This document shows, one piece after another, positions 19,368 to 27,114 of a DNA stretch of 64,000 nucleotides. Numbering within the stretch: the stretch's first letter is position 1; every line of letters starts with the position of its first letter. The stretch spans positions 1 through 64,000 of the forward strand of contig SHYA01000001.1 in assembly GCA_009693055.1 (NCBI GenBank). Direction: 5' to 3'. The notes beneath the pieces are model-generated. The model did not search any database. It was not told the origin of the DNA and worked only from the letters and a program-made list of their open reading frames with translations. The DNA comes from Dehalococcoidia bacterium. Lineage in GTDB: Bacteria; Chloroflexota; Dehalococcoidia; Lucifugimonadales; SHYT01. The translations under genes and the position numbers were made by a program.

Positions 19368-19431
19368 CGCCCCGCTCGTCCCGCCGAAACGTGTCATTGC
19401 CCTCACCCTCTCGGCGAGACTCGCCATGCCA

Positions 19432-19466
19432 AAGGCCCCCGCCGAACGGCGGGGGCCTTCTTTTTT
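19432..19466 (+). terminator. Intrinsic terminator after the zinc-ribbon gene
   Basis: AAGGCCCCCGCC, loop GAAC, GGCGGGGGCCTT, then CTTTTTT: a 12-bp GC-rich stem with a T-tract on the plus strand. Confidence 0.9.
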
Positions 19467-19512
19467 GGTGCACCGCGGATGCCGCTGGCAGGGCCAACGT
19501 GCGAACAGCGGG

Positions 19513-19959
19513 CTACTGAACGGCCAGGAGGATTTTGGGTCGCGGCAAGCCGTCCAGCTCCTCCCACGACACGGACGGCGCGCTCAGGCGCTCGAGCCAC
19601 GCCTGGGACTCCTGCCGGAGGGGGCCTGTCTGCACGCTGAGGAAGGTAGGTAAAAACGGCTCAAGGTTGCTCACGGCGACGCGGAGCTGCAGGCCGGCGC
19701 CGCGCTGGTTGTGCCGCTGGATGTGCACGAATCCCACCGCGACCTTGATGAGCCCGTAGTAGAAGAGCTTCAGCGGATAGGCGGTCTCCAGCCACACCTC
19801 TTCCAGTGACTCGTGACTCTGCCAATAGGCGCCACGGTTGAACTGGTCCAGCCCCTTGAAGAAGATCTTAGGGGGTGGTGAAGGCTGCGGGAGCAGTCGT
19901 TCTACGCCTTCCGCGCGCAGCCGCTGGAGCCACAGCAGGTCTTGCGTGTGGCGGTTCAC
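19513..19959 (-). CDS. DUF309 domain protein
   Basis: 148 aa. FNRGAYWQSHESLEEVW is the DUF309 signature, followed by helical sequence (LKLFYYGLIKVAVGFVHIQR). The family is an all-alpha, possibly metal-binding fold of unknown role, common in Chloroflexota, cyanobacteria and Firmicutes. No membrane span or signal peptide is visible. It lies about 58 bp downstream of the sulfite-oxidase-like gene on the same strand, with a perfect palindrome between them. Confidence 0.8.
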   Translation of the reverse strand: MNRHTQDLLWLQRLRAEGVERLLPQPSPPPKIFFKGLDQFNRGAYWQSHESLEEVWLETAYPLKLFYYGLIKVAVGFVHIQRHNQRGAGLQLRVAVSNLEPFLPTFLSVQTGPLRQESQAWLERLSAPSVSWEELDGLPRPKILLAVQ

Positions 19960-19986
19960 CTGGGGCTTGTCATGAGGCCGGACACG

Positions 19987-20010
19987 AGGGGCAATTCATG
20001 AATTGCCCCT
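19987..20010. repeat. 24-bp perfect palindrome between two minus-strand genes
   Basis: AGGGGCAATTCA is followed directly by its reverse complement. As RNA it makes a 10-11 bp stem. There is no T-tract, so it could be a weak terminator, an operator for the downstream DUF309 gene, or an mRNA-stabilising hairpin. Confidence 0.6.
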
Positions 20011-20017
20011 GCCAGAT

Positions 20018-20647
20018 CTACGTCAGCTCGTCCCAGAAGCGCTGCTCCTTCCACGGGTCGCCACGCATGTGGTAGCCGCGCTGCTCCCAGAACCCCTGCC
20101 GGTCCTTCTCCATGAACTCCAGCCCGTTCGCCCACTTGGCGCTCTTCCACCCGTACAGCTTGGGGACCACCAGGCGCAGCGGACCGCCGTGATCAGCCGG
20201 GAGCTCCTTCCCGTCGTGCCTGAAGGCGAACAGCGCGTTGCCCTGCAACAGGTCGTCCAGCGGCACGTTGGTGGAATAGCCGCCATAGCAGTGCGCCATC
20301 ACAAAAGCCGCCTTGGGCGACGGCTTGGCGAGGCGGACCAGCTCGCTCGCCAGAACGCCTTCCCACGTGTTGTCCAGGCGGCTCCACTGGGTCACGCAGT
20401 GGAAGTCCGCGGTGACCACCGTCTTGGGCAGGGCCATCAACTGCTCCCAGGTCAGCTCCTGCTCCCGCTCCACCAGGCCAAACAGGCGGAAGCGCCACGC
20501 CTTGAGCTCAATTCTGGGAGTTGGGCCAAAGGTGAGGACGGGGAATTTTTCGGTAAGAAACTGTCCAGCGGGCACGCGCTCTTTGCGCTCTGCGTCCAGT
20601 TCCTGCTTGATCCCCTTGGAGGGCCTGGGCAGCCGCGGCTCCGCCAT
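20018..20647 (-). CDS. Sulfite-oxidase-like molybdopterin-dependent oxidoreductase
   Basis: 209 aa. The oxidoreductase molybdopterin-binding fold of the sulfite oxidase/MsrP (YedY) family is recognised from ITCQS-type sequence ADFHCVTQWSRLDNTWEGV, in which the Cys (about residue 84) is the likely Mo ligand, and from HGGPLRLVVPKLYGWKSAKW. There is no TAT signal or membrane anchor, so it should act in the cytoplasm. The substrate is unknown. It depends on the molybdenum cofactor, as do the presumed partners of xdhC-mocA at 31-33 kb. Confidence 0.88.
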   Translation of the reverse strand: MAEPRLPRPSKGIKQELDAERKERVPAGQFLTEKFPVLTFGPTPRIELKAWRFRLFGLVEREQELTWEQLMALPKTVVTADFHCVTQWSRLDNTWEGVLASELVRLAKPSPKAAFVMAHCYGGYSTNVPLDDLLQGNALFAFRHDGKELPADHGGPLRLVVPKLYGWKSAKWANGLEFMEKDRQGFWEQRGYHMRGDPWKEQRFWDELT

Positions 20648-20730
20648 CTGTCTCTCCTCACCGGTGTGCCGTTCATACTACTGGCGCAGCGAGACCGTGT
20701 CAAAGCACGCCTGCACCGTCCTGCTTGACA

Positions 20731-20783
20731 ACGGCGCTCCTCGATGCTTGACTGAGAACACCAGTTCTTGCAAGGAGCGCCGT
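20731..20783 (+). promoter_or_regulatory. Inverted repeat pairing with the dinB ribosome-binding site
   Basis: ACGGCGCTCCT (20731-20741) is the exact reverse complement of AGGAGCGCCGT (20773-20783), which contains the dinB Shine-Dalgarno AAGGAG and ends at the base before the ATG. The smaller GAAC/GTTC stem is nested inside. If transcribed, the hairpin would hide the ribosome-binding site. TTGACA (20725-20730) is a possible -35 box, but no good -10 follows. Confidence 0.55.
20756..20767. promoter_or_regulatory. LexA/DinR-type SOS box upstream of dinB
   Basis: GAAC-ACCA-GTTC exactly fits GAAC-N4-GTTC, the operator core bound by LexA (DinR) in Bacillus and Actinobacteria. It lies 16 bp before the dinB start, and dinB is a classic SOS gene. 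LexA specificity in this lineage is not known to me, so the assignment rests on motif plus context. Confidence 0.55.
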
Positions 20784-22157
20784 ATGCGCACCATCTTCCA
20801 CGCCGACCTGGACGCGTTCTTCGTCTCAGTGGAGCGCGCGCTCGACCCGAGCCTGGCGGGGGTGCCCGTGGTGGTGGGCGGCGAGCCGGGCGGACGAGGC
20901 GTCGTCTCGTGCGCCTCGTACGAAGCGCGCCGCTACGGCCTCCACGCCGGCATGCCGCTGGCGCACGCGTACCGCCTGTGCCCCCACGCGCGCTTCCTCC
21001 CCGGCCATTTCGATCGCTATCAGGAGGTCTCGCGCCACTTCCTCGCCATCCTCGGCGAGTACACCCCTCTCCTCCAGTCCATGGGCCTCGATGAGGCATA
21101 CCTGGACATGACCGGCTTTGAGTCGTTGTACGGGCCGCCGCAGGGCGTTGCGCTCGTGATGAAGCGCCGCATCCGCGAAGAACTGCACATCACCGCCTCC
21201 ATCGGCATTGCCACCAGCAAGGTGGTCGCCAAGGTGGCCTCGGACGCATGCAAGCCCGACGGGCTCCTCCAGCTTGAGCCGGGTCAGGAAGCCGCGTTCC
21301 TGGCGCCTCGCCCCGCGCGGGAACTCCCCGGCGTGGGCGAGAAGACCGCTCCCCTGCTCGCCAAGCTGGGCATCACGACCATCGGCGGAATCGCGCGCAC
21401 GCCGCCGTCCACCCTCCGCTGCGTCCTCGGCGCCCGGGGCGACGTGCTCTGGCGCTCCGCCCAGGGGCTGGACGACTCCCCCGTTCCCGACTCAAGTCGG
21501 GACTCCTCGCCGAAGTCCATCAGCCGCGAGACCACCTTTGGCGAGGACACGCTGGACCTGTCCCGCCTCCAGGGCACGCTCCGCTACCTGGCCGAACGGG
21601 TCTGCGCGGAGCTTCGCTCCCAACACCTGCTCGCCCGCTCCGTGACACTCAGGCTCCGCTGGGACGACTTCACCACGCTCAGCCGCCAGCGCACGCCGCC
21701 AAGGCCCCTGTCGTCGGACGAGGCCGTCTACGCCACCGCGCACGCTCTGCTGGAGCGAGAGCTCGCCATCGAGGCTGCGGGCAAACGGCGCAAGGTCCGG
21801 CTCATCGGCGTGGGCGTCGCGGAGCTTCGCCAGGAGGGCGGCCAGCTCAGCCTGCTTGACCGGGAGGAAGACGACCGCCTGGCCCTGGCCCAGGCCCTGG
21901 ACTCCATCCACAGCAAATACGGCTACACCGCCGTCCAGAAGGGGCTGACCCACCGCCTCCGCGAGGCGTTCCCGGAGGAACGCGGCCGATACCTCCTCAA
22001 GGCCTCCGCTCGGACTCCCTTTTTGCGACAGCCAGGCAACCCAAAGCTGGTACGCTGGGAGACCAGAAATCTTGCGGGGGAGGCAAAGCATCGTGTCGCA
22101 GCCGCGCAGCCTGGCCGACAAGCTCGCCGCCCTGGAGCGCTCCCTTCAAGAGGGTGA
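20784..22157 (+). CDS. dinB: DNA polymerase IV (Y-family)
   Basis: 457 aa translesion polymerase. It begins FHADLDAFFVSVERALDPSL; the second catalytic acidic pair is in MGLDEAYLDMTGFE, and the little-finger domain follows residue 240. The start at 20784 has AAGGAG upstream; the ORF-track start is much too early. Two oddities: a short palindrome-encoded stretch (VPDSSRDSSP) precedes KSISRETTF, and the C-terminus runs about 50 residues past the usual end and overlaps the next ORF by 65 bp. Confidence 0.94.
   Translation: MRTIFHADLDAFFVSVERALDPSLAGVPVVVGGEPGGRGVVSCASYEARRYGLHAGMPLAHAYRLCPHARFLPGHFDRYQEVSRHFLAILGEYTPLLQSMGLDEAYLDMTGFESLYGPPQGVALVMKRRIREELHITASIGIATSKVVAKVASDACKPDGLLQLEPGQEAAFLAPRPARELPGVGEKTAPLLAKLGITTIGGIARTPPSTLRCVLGARGDVLWRSAQGLDDSPVPDSSRDSSPKSISRETTFGEDTLDLSRLQGTLRYLAERVCAELRSQHLLARSVTLRLRWDDFTTLSRQRTPPRPLSSDEAVYATAHALLERELAIEAAGKRRKVRLIGVGVAELRQEGGQLSLLDREEDDRLALAQALDSIHSKYGYTAVQKGLTHRLREAFPEERGRYLLKASARTPFLRQPGNPKLVRWETRNLAGEAKHRVAAAQPGRQARRPGALPSRG
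21485..21502. repeat. TCCCGACT palindrome inside dinB
   Basis: TCCCGACT-CA-AGTCGGGA, an 8-bp perfect stem, lies in the linker between palm/thumb and little finger of dinB. The same TCCCGA...TCGGGA palindrome occurs in intergenic hairpins near 6784, 32930 and 54402. In-frame it codes for VPDSSRD. Confidence 0.6.
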
Positions 22158-22431
22158 GCAACGGATGCTCTCCCTGCAGCGCGGCTACGAAAGGACGGCG
22201 GAGCAGTTCCAGGCGCTCAGGCGCGCGGCCCGCATGCTCGCCGCCGAGGACGTGCCGATGGACAAAGCGGTGAGCTGGGCTGGCGTCTGCCGCCTGAAGA
22301 GGTGGAACGCCCAGCATGGCGAGGCGCACCGGACCGTCAAGCGCCGGGACCAGCGGCTCCACGTACTGCTCCACCAGGCCCTGCTGGGCGAGACGTGCGC
22401 GCTGGACCACACGAACTACCCGCTGGAGTGA
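22093..22431 (+). CDS. Hypothetical protein overlapping the dinB 3' end
   Basis: 112 aa from GTG 22093; a TTG at 22072 is the alternative. The first 60 residues look like a heptad-type helix (LADKLAALERSLQEGEQRM), and the rest is basic. No family is recognised. The overlap with dinB suggests either coupling or that one of the two ends is not real. The purine-rich GGGGGAGG upstream could serve as a ribosome site. Confidence 0.45.
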   Translation: MSQPRSLADKLAALERSLQEGEQRMLSLQRGYERTAEQFQALRRAARMLAAEDVPMDKAVSWAGVCRLKRWNAQHGEAHRTVKRRDQRLHVLLHQALLGETCALDHTNYPLE

Positions 22432-22482
22432 GCAGGGCGCCGCTCATGGCGAAATCAGCACCACAAGCAGCGACGAGGCGTC

Positions 22483-22962
22483 CTAGAGCGCGGTCGGAAG
22501 CAGGCCCGGCACCCCAACGACGATCGCGCCGAACACCACGAGGCCAACCCCGACCAGCCTGCCCGCCCACGCGCCGCCCGGCACGGACTTCTCCACGAAG
22601 ATCAGCAGCGTCACCAACCCCATGGCCGCCACGTTCATGACGCCGAGCGGGAAGAGGAGCACAAACAGCATCCAGCAGCAGCCGAAGCAGTACACGCCGT
22701 GGAGGAGTCCCATACGGAACGCGCCGCCGTATCCCTCCCGCCAGGAGGTCATGACGAACTCCAGCGGCGTGCGGCACTTGGAGAGGCACGTGTTCTTGAG
22801 CGGCGAGAGTTGGTAGACGCCCGCCAGCAGAAGGACTGCGCCACCAATGCGCCCAGCGTTGTCGTGCAGGAAGGAAGCACTCGCCGCGGCGCGGTCCAGC
22901 GCCACCGCAACGAAGTAAGCGGCGACGCCAAACGCGACCCACACGGCGAGGTAGGAGGCCAC
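22483..22962 (-). CDS. DUF2182-type integral membrane protein, N-terminally short
   Basis: 159 aa from a GTG. YQLSPLKNTCLSKCRTPLEF and HGVYCFGCCWMLFVLLFPLG followed by VMNVAAM are signatures of the DUF2182 (predicted metal-binding membrane) family, with about four spans. Family members are usually near 250 aa with extra N-terminal spans. Here the matching frame continues upstream only for FVPTWFF before a TGA, so the gene is either a short version or a 5'-truncated relic. Confidence 0.7.
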   Translation of the reverse strand: MASYLAVWVAFGVAAYFVAVALDRAAASASFLHDNAGRIGGAVLLLAGVYQLSPLKNTCLSKCRTPLEFVMTSWREGYGGAFRMGLLHGVYCFGCCWMLFVLLFPLGVMNVAAMGLVTLLIFVEKSVPGGAWAGRLVGVGLVVFGAIVVGVPGLLPTAL

Positions 22963-23088
22963 AAAGAACCAGGTCGGGACAAAGATAAGTCAGCGCAGCG
23001 CACCGCACCTAGAAGTATAGTACGGGTCAAACGAGCATCGCACGCGAAGCCAAGTACCTGTACGCCAAACCCTAGGGTGACGGAAGAA

Positions 23089-23163
<75 letters not shown>

Positions 23164-23296
23164 ACGGTGCTCTGGCTCGCCGCCTCTCCGCGCGCCGCGT
23201 TGTTCAGGGCGCGGAAAGCTGGTAAACTTCCGCTAATTGTAGCCGGGCAGGCCCCACGCCGCAACAGAGCGGGAAGCGCGCCGCGAGGACGCATCC

Positions 23297-24106
23297 ATGA
23301 TGCGAAACCGCCTCCTGAAGGAAAAGCTCTGCAAGGGCGAGCCCGCGCTCGGCCTTTTCATCAACACGCCCTCGCCCGCCCTCGTGGAGATGAGCGGCCT
23401 GCTGGGTTTTGACTACGTGATCCTGGACGCCGAGCACGGCATCCCCGACCTGGAGACGTGCGAGCACCTGGTGCGGGCGGCGGAGACGGCGGGCATCACG
23501 CCGGTGGTGCGCGTCGCGCTCAACCTTCACCAGAACATCCTCCGCTACCTGGACACCAGCGTCATGGGCGTCCAGGTCCCGATGGTGGACACGCGCGAGG
23601 ACGCGGAGGGCGTCGTCAGCAGCGTCCTCTACCCGCCGCAAGGCCGGCGCGGCCTGGCTGGCGTGGGCGCGAACCGATACGGCTTTGACCAGAGCATGGC
23701 CGAGTACGTTGAGACCGCCAACCGGGAGATGCTGGTCGTCGTCCAGCTAGAGACCACCAAGGCCATCGCCAACGTGCGCGAGATTGCGTCCGTGGATGGG
23801 ATTGACGTGCTGTTCTTCGGCCCCATGGACCTCAGCGCATCCATGGGAATCGTGGGGCAGACCGGCCACCCCGACCTGCTGAGCGCAATCGCATCGGTGG
23901 TCCAGGCGGCGCGGGAGGCCGGAAAGGCCACGGGCACCATCGCCTCAGACGCCGCTGCCTACGAGCGGTGGCGCAAGGCGGGGTCCCAGTACCTGTCCAC
24001 GAGCCTGTCCGGCATCGTCCGGAGCGCGGGCTCGGCGTACCTGGAGTCGTGCCGCGCCAGGGAGCGGGCTCTGTCCAAGTCGACCGTGACGCCGCGGAGC
24101 TCGTGA
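23297..24106 (+). CDS. HpcH/HpaI family aldolase
   Basis: 269 aa class II (metal-dependent) 2-keto-acid aldolase with a TIM-barrel fold. Metal and substrate residues are visible in DYVILDAEHG and VVVQLETTKAIANV, with RGLAGVGANRYG between them. Family members cleave 4-hydroxy-2-oxo acids such as 2-keto-3-deoxyglucarate or hydroxyoxoheptanedioate. Its stop codon overlaps the start of a tartronate-semialdehyde-reductase-like gene, so a GarL-like role in hexarate breakdown is a reasonable but unproven reading. Met2 (23300) is an alternative start. Confidence 0.88.
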   Translation: MMRNRLLKEKLCKGEPALGLFINTPSPALVEMSGLLGFDYVILDAEHGIPDLETCEHLVRAAETAGITPVVRVALNLHQNILRYLDTSVMGVQVPMVDTREDAEGVVSSVLYPPQGRRGLAGVGANRYGFDQSMAEYVETANREMLVVVQLETTKAIANVREIASVDGIDVLFFGPMDLSASMGIVGQTGHPDLLSAIASVVQAAREAGKATGTIASDAAAYERWRKAGSQYLSTSLSGIVRSAGSAYLESCRARERALSKSTVTPRSS

Positions 24107-25008
24107 TGGCAGGCACACCGCTGCGCGTCGGATTCATCGGGCTGGGGCTGATGGGCCTGCCGATGAGCCTGAACGTGCTGAGGGCGGGCTTCCCGCTGAC
24201 CGTGTGGAACCGGACCGCGAGCAAGGCCAGGGCCGCCCTGGACAGCGGCGCGCAAGCGGGCCGTTCCCCCGCGGACGTCGCCTCTCGGAGCGATGTCGTT
24301 ATCACCATGGTGTCCGACTCACCCGACGTAGAAGAGGTAGTGCTGGGCCGGGAGGGGGTCCTGGAAGGCGCGCGCCCCGGCTGCACGCTGGTAGACATGA
24401 GCACCATCGCGCCCAAGGTGACGCGCTCGCTGGCGCAGCGGCTCGCTGAGCGGGGCGTGGAGCTGCTGGATGCGCCGGTGAGCGGCGGGACGCTGGGCGC
24501 GCAGAACGGCACCCTCTCCATCATGGTCGGCGGAAAACCCCAGGTGCTGGAGCGGTGCCGCCCGGTGCTCCAAGCGATGGGCCAGCGGATCACCTACTGC
24601 GGGCCGAACGGCATGGGGCAGGTGGCGAAGCTGGCGAACCAGATCATCGCGGCGGGCACGCTGGCGGCGGTCTGCGAAGGGCTGGTGTTCGCCGCCACGG
24701 CGGGCGCGGACCTCAACGCCGTCCACCAGGCGGTGAGCGGAGGCGCGGCGAGCTCCTGGCAGCTTGAGCACCTGGGGAGGCGCATCCTCAACGGCGACTT
24801 TGCGCCCGGCTTCATGGTCAAGCTGATGGCGAAGGACTTGCGCCTGGTGGCCGAGGCCGCCGAAGAACTGGGGGTATCCCAGCTGGTGACGCCCGCGGTA
24901 CGGCAGCTGTTCCGGACGGCGGAGCAGCTCGGCTACGGCGAAGAGGGTACGCAGGCCGCCGTCAAGGTGCTGGAATCGCTGGCTAAGAAAGAGGCCCGAG
25001 CCGGGTAG
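24106..25008 (+). CDS. NAD(P)-dependent beta-hydroxyacid dehydrogenase (GarR/HIBADH family)
   Basis: 300 aa. The Rossmann motif VGFIGLGLMGLPMSLNVL opens the protein, DAPVSGGTLGAQNGTLSIMV is the substrate-binding signature, and the catalytic Lys lies in GQVAKLANQIIAAG. It could be tartronate semialdehyde reductase or 3-hydroxyisobutyrate dehydrogenase. The one-base overlap with the aldolase, whose product would be tartronate semialdehyde in the glucarate pathway, favours the former. Confidence 0.9.
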   Translation: MAGTPLRVGFIGLGLMGLPMSLNVLRAGFPLTVWNRTASKARAALDSGAQAGRSPADVASRSDVVITMVSDSPDVEEVVLGREGVLEGARPGCTLVDMSTIAPKVTRSLAQRLAERGVELLDAPVSGGTLGAQNGTLSIMVGGKPQVLERCRPVLQAMGQRITYCGPNGMGQVAKLANQIIAAGTLAAVCEGLVFAATAGADLNAVHQAVSGGAASSWQLEHLGRRILNGDFAPGFMVKLMAKDLRLVAEAAEELGVSQLVTPAVRQLFRTAEQLGYGEEGTQAAVKVLESLAKKEARAG

Positions 25009-25017
25009 CGGCGTTCC

Positions 25018-25046
25018 TTGTCCGTGAGAACCCCTGCCCGTATAAT
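25018..25046 (+). promoter_or_regulatory. Promoter of ilvE
   Basis: TTGTCC, 17 bp, TATAAT on the plus strand, about 35 bp upstream of the ilvE ATG. No T-box or leader peptide was seen in the short leader. Confidence 0.7.
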
Positions 25047-25081
25047 GGCGCCAGGCCCGGTCAGGAAAGGAGAGCTTGAGC

Positions 25082-26023
25082 ATGAAACCGACACCTCTGG
25101 CCTATCACGACGGGAAGTTCGTTCCGGTGACTGAGGTCAAGGTTGGAATCATGACCCACGCCCTCCACTACGGGACGGCGGTGTTTGAGGGGATTCGGGG
25201 GAACTGGAACGAGGAGGAGGGCAAGGTCTGCATCTTCCGCCCGCGAGAGCACTACGTCCGGTTCCTGGACGGCGCGAAGGTGCTGCGGATGAAGCTGCCG
25301 GTGACGGCGGACGACCTTACCCGGCTGACCGTGGAGCTGATTGGGCACAGCGACTACCGGGGAGACGTGTACATCCGGCCCATCGCGTTCAAGAGCTCGC
25401 AGCTTGTCGCGAACCTGAAGCTCCACGAGGTGGAGGACGACTTCGCCATCATCGCGGTTCCGTTTGGCTCGTACTTGGACAGCGCGGTGCTGCGGTGCAT
25501 CACCGCCTCGTGGCGGCGGATGGACGAGACGATGATCCCGCCGCGCGTCAAGCTGAGCGGGCTCTACGTGAACAGCATCCTGGCGAAGACGGACGCGGTC
25601 CTGGCGGGGTTCGACGAGGCGATCCTGCTCAACAACGAGGGGTTCGTGTCGGAGGGGTCCGGCGAGAACCTGTTCCTGGTGAAGCACGGCCAGCTGGTGA
25701 CGCCGCCGCTCTACAACGGCATTCTGCCGGGGATCACCCGCGACACCGTGATGGAGCTGGCGCGCAAGGAGCTGGACCTGTCGGTGGTGGAACGGCCCAT
25801 TGGGCGCGCGGAGCTCTACCTGGCAGACGAGGTGTTCTTGACCGGCACTGCTGCGCACGTCACCGCGATGGGAGAACTGGACAACCGCAAGATCGCGGAC
25901 GGCGGCGTTGGGCCTGTGACGAAGCAGATCCAGGACCTCTACTTCAAGGTCATCCGCGGCAAGGCACCCAAGTACCGGCACTGGACGGTCACGGCCGTAC
26001 CGGCGGCGCTTGCCAGGGCGTGA
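25082..26023 (+). CDS. ilvE: Branched-chain amino acid aminotransferase
   Basis: 313 aa, PLP fold type IV. HALHYGTAVFEGIRGNW is the N-terminal signature, the PLP lysine is in KLSGLYVNSILAKTDA, and SEGSGENLFLVKHGQLVTPP closes the active site. It makes Leu, Ile and Val from their keto acids with glutamate. The ATG at 25082, with GGAG upstream, was taken over the TTG two codons earlier. It begins a unit that may include plsY. Confidence 0.95.
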   Translation: MKPTPLAYHDGKFVPVTEVKVGIMTHALHYGTAVFEGIRGNWNEEEGKVCIFRPREHYVRFLDGAKVLRMKLPVTADDLTRLTVELIGHSDYRGDVYIRPIAFKSSQLVANLKLHEVEDDFAIIAVPFGSYLDSAVLRCITASWRRMDETMIPPRVKLSGLYVNSILAKTDAVLAGFDEAILLNNEGFVSEGSGENLFLVKHGQLVTPPLYNGILPGITRDTVMELARKELDLSVVERPIGRAELYLADEVFLTGTAAHVTAMGELDNRKIADGGVGPVTKQIQDLYFKVIRGKAPKYRHWTVTAVPAALARA

Positions 26024-26059
26024 GCCTCAGAAGGCGGTAGTAGCCTAGGGAGCGGGCGG

Positions 26060-26665
26060 ATGTTGGACACGGTGTTCCTCATGCTGGCCGGTTACGCGGT
26101 AGGCTCCATCCCAAACGCCTACCTGGCTGTGCGGCTGACGCGCAATGCGGATATCCGTCGGTTTGGGGACGGCAACCCCGGCGCAGCGAACGCATGGCGG
26201 CTGCTGGGCCCAGTTCCCGGAAGCCTGGTGTTCTTCGCGGACCTCGCAAAGGGCGCGGCAGCCGTCGGCATCGCATATCTGATTGTACCGGGAGACACCG
26301 GCGCCATCATAGCGGGCATTGCGGCTGTGGTGGGCCACAACTGGCCGTTCTACCTGCACTTCCACGGCGGCCGCGGCGCTGCGGCGTCGCTGGGCGTGCT
26401 CTGTACGCTGATCCCATTCATCACGATCCCCATCATGGTGGCCGCGTTGATCATCCTGAAGCTGACTCGCAGCACGGTGTTGACGCTCGCCTTTATCTAC
26501 ATCCCGCTGCCAATCGTAAGCTGGATATTCGGCGCCTCAGCCCAGGTCATCTGGTTCTCCCTGGGCCTTCCGGCCCTGGTGGGCATCAGCCACTTCGTCT
26601 CGGAGCTGCTGTGGTCTCCACAGGCGATCAGAGCCCCGAGCGAGGCCTCGCCGAGAGCGCAGTAG
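26060..26665 (+). CDS. plsY: Acyl-phosphate:glycerol-3-phosphate acyltransferase PlsY
   Basis: 201 aa membrane enzyme making lysophosphatidic acid from acyl-phosphate. The three PlsY motifs are present: GSIPNAYLAVRL, GDGNPGAANAWRLLG and FHGGRGAAASLG, with five or so spans. Its TAG shares a base with the GTG of the next gene. It lies in a plsY, unknown membrane protein, PAP2-like group, all consistent with membrane lipid work. Confidence 0.93.
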   Translation: MLDTVFLMLAGYAVGSIPNAYLAVRLTRNADIRRFGDGNPGAANAWRLLGPVPGSLVFFADLAKGAAAVGIAYLIVPGDTGAIIAGIAAVVGHNWPFYLHFHGGRGAAASLGVLCTLIPFITIPIMVAALIILKLTRSTVLTLAFIYIPLPIVSWIFGASAQVIWFSLGLPALVGISHFVSELLWSPQAIRAPSEASPRAQ

Positions 26666-27114
26666 TGAGCAATCTAACCCAAGACTATCTCGCGTTCTGC
26701 TTCCTCAGTGCGCTTGGCGTGTTCCAGATCGCCGCCGCCTACGGACGCCTGCGGGGGCTCCTGCTCTTCCGGAGGCCGCTGGTGTCGGTCCTGGCGGGCC
26801 TGGGCCTGGTTGTCGCCGGCTTTCTATGGTTCTTCCTGCCCGGCCCTCGCCTAATCCCCGACACGGAAGGCGGCCTTGACGGCAACCGGCAGGCGCTCCT
26901 GTTTTTCGTCAGCGCCTCCGTCGCCCTTGGCGTCACGCTGCTCGTCTCTTCGCTGGTGAACCGCCGGATGCTCAGGCCGCGCCACGCCATGCCCGGTCTT
27001 GACGCCTTGCGCGAGACCACTTACGTCCAAGCGCTACGTTTGAAGCTGGTACAGGTATGGAAGCGTTCTCCAAAGCAGACACCCAAGTCCTTCTCTGGTT
27101 CAACGGCTGGGTAG
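26665..27114 (+). CDS. Hypothetical membrane protein between plsY and the PAP2-like gene
   Basis: 149 aa from a GTG that overlaps the plsY stop (TAGTG). Three hydrophobic spans are visible: YLAFCFLSALGVFQIAAAYG, SVLAGLGLVVAGFLWFFLPG, and LLFFVSASVALGVTLLVSSL. No family is recognised. The 3' end overlaps the next gene by 58 bp. Tight overlap on both sides implies one translational unit with its neighbours, so a role in phospholipid or envelope metabolism is likely by context only. Confidence 0.7.
   Translation: MSNLTQDYLAFCFLSALGVFQIAAAYGRLRGLLLFRRPLVSVLAGLGLVVAGFLWFFLPGPRLIPDTEGGLDGNRQALLFFVSASVALGVTLLVSSLVNRRMLRPRHAMPGLDALRETTYVQALRLKLVQVWKRSPKQTPKSFSGSTAG

Noticed and set aside
25010-25082. 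T-box or leader-peptide attenuator before ilvE
   Set aside because: The leader is about 30 nt and contains neither a T-box sequence nor a Leu/Ile/Val-rich ORF.
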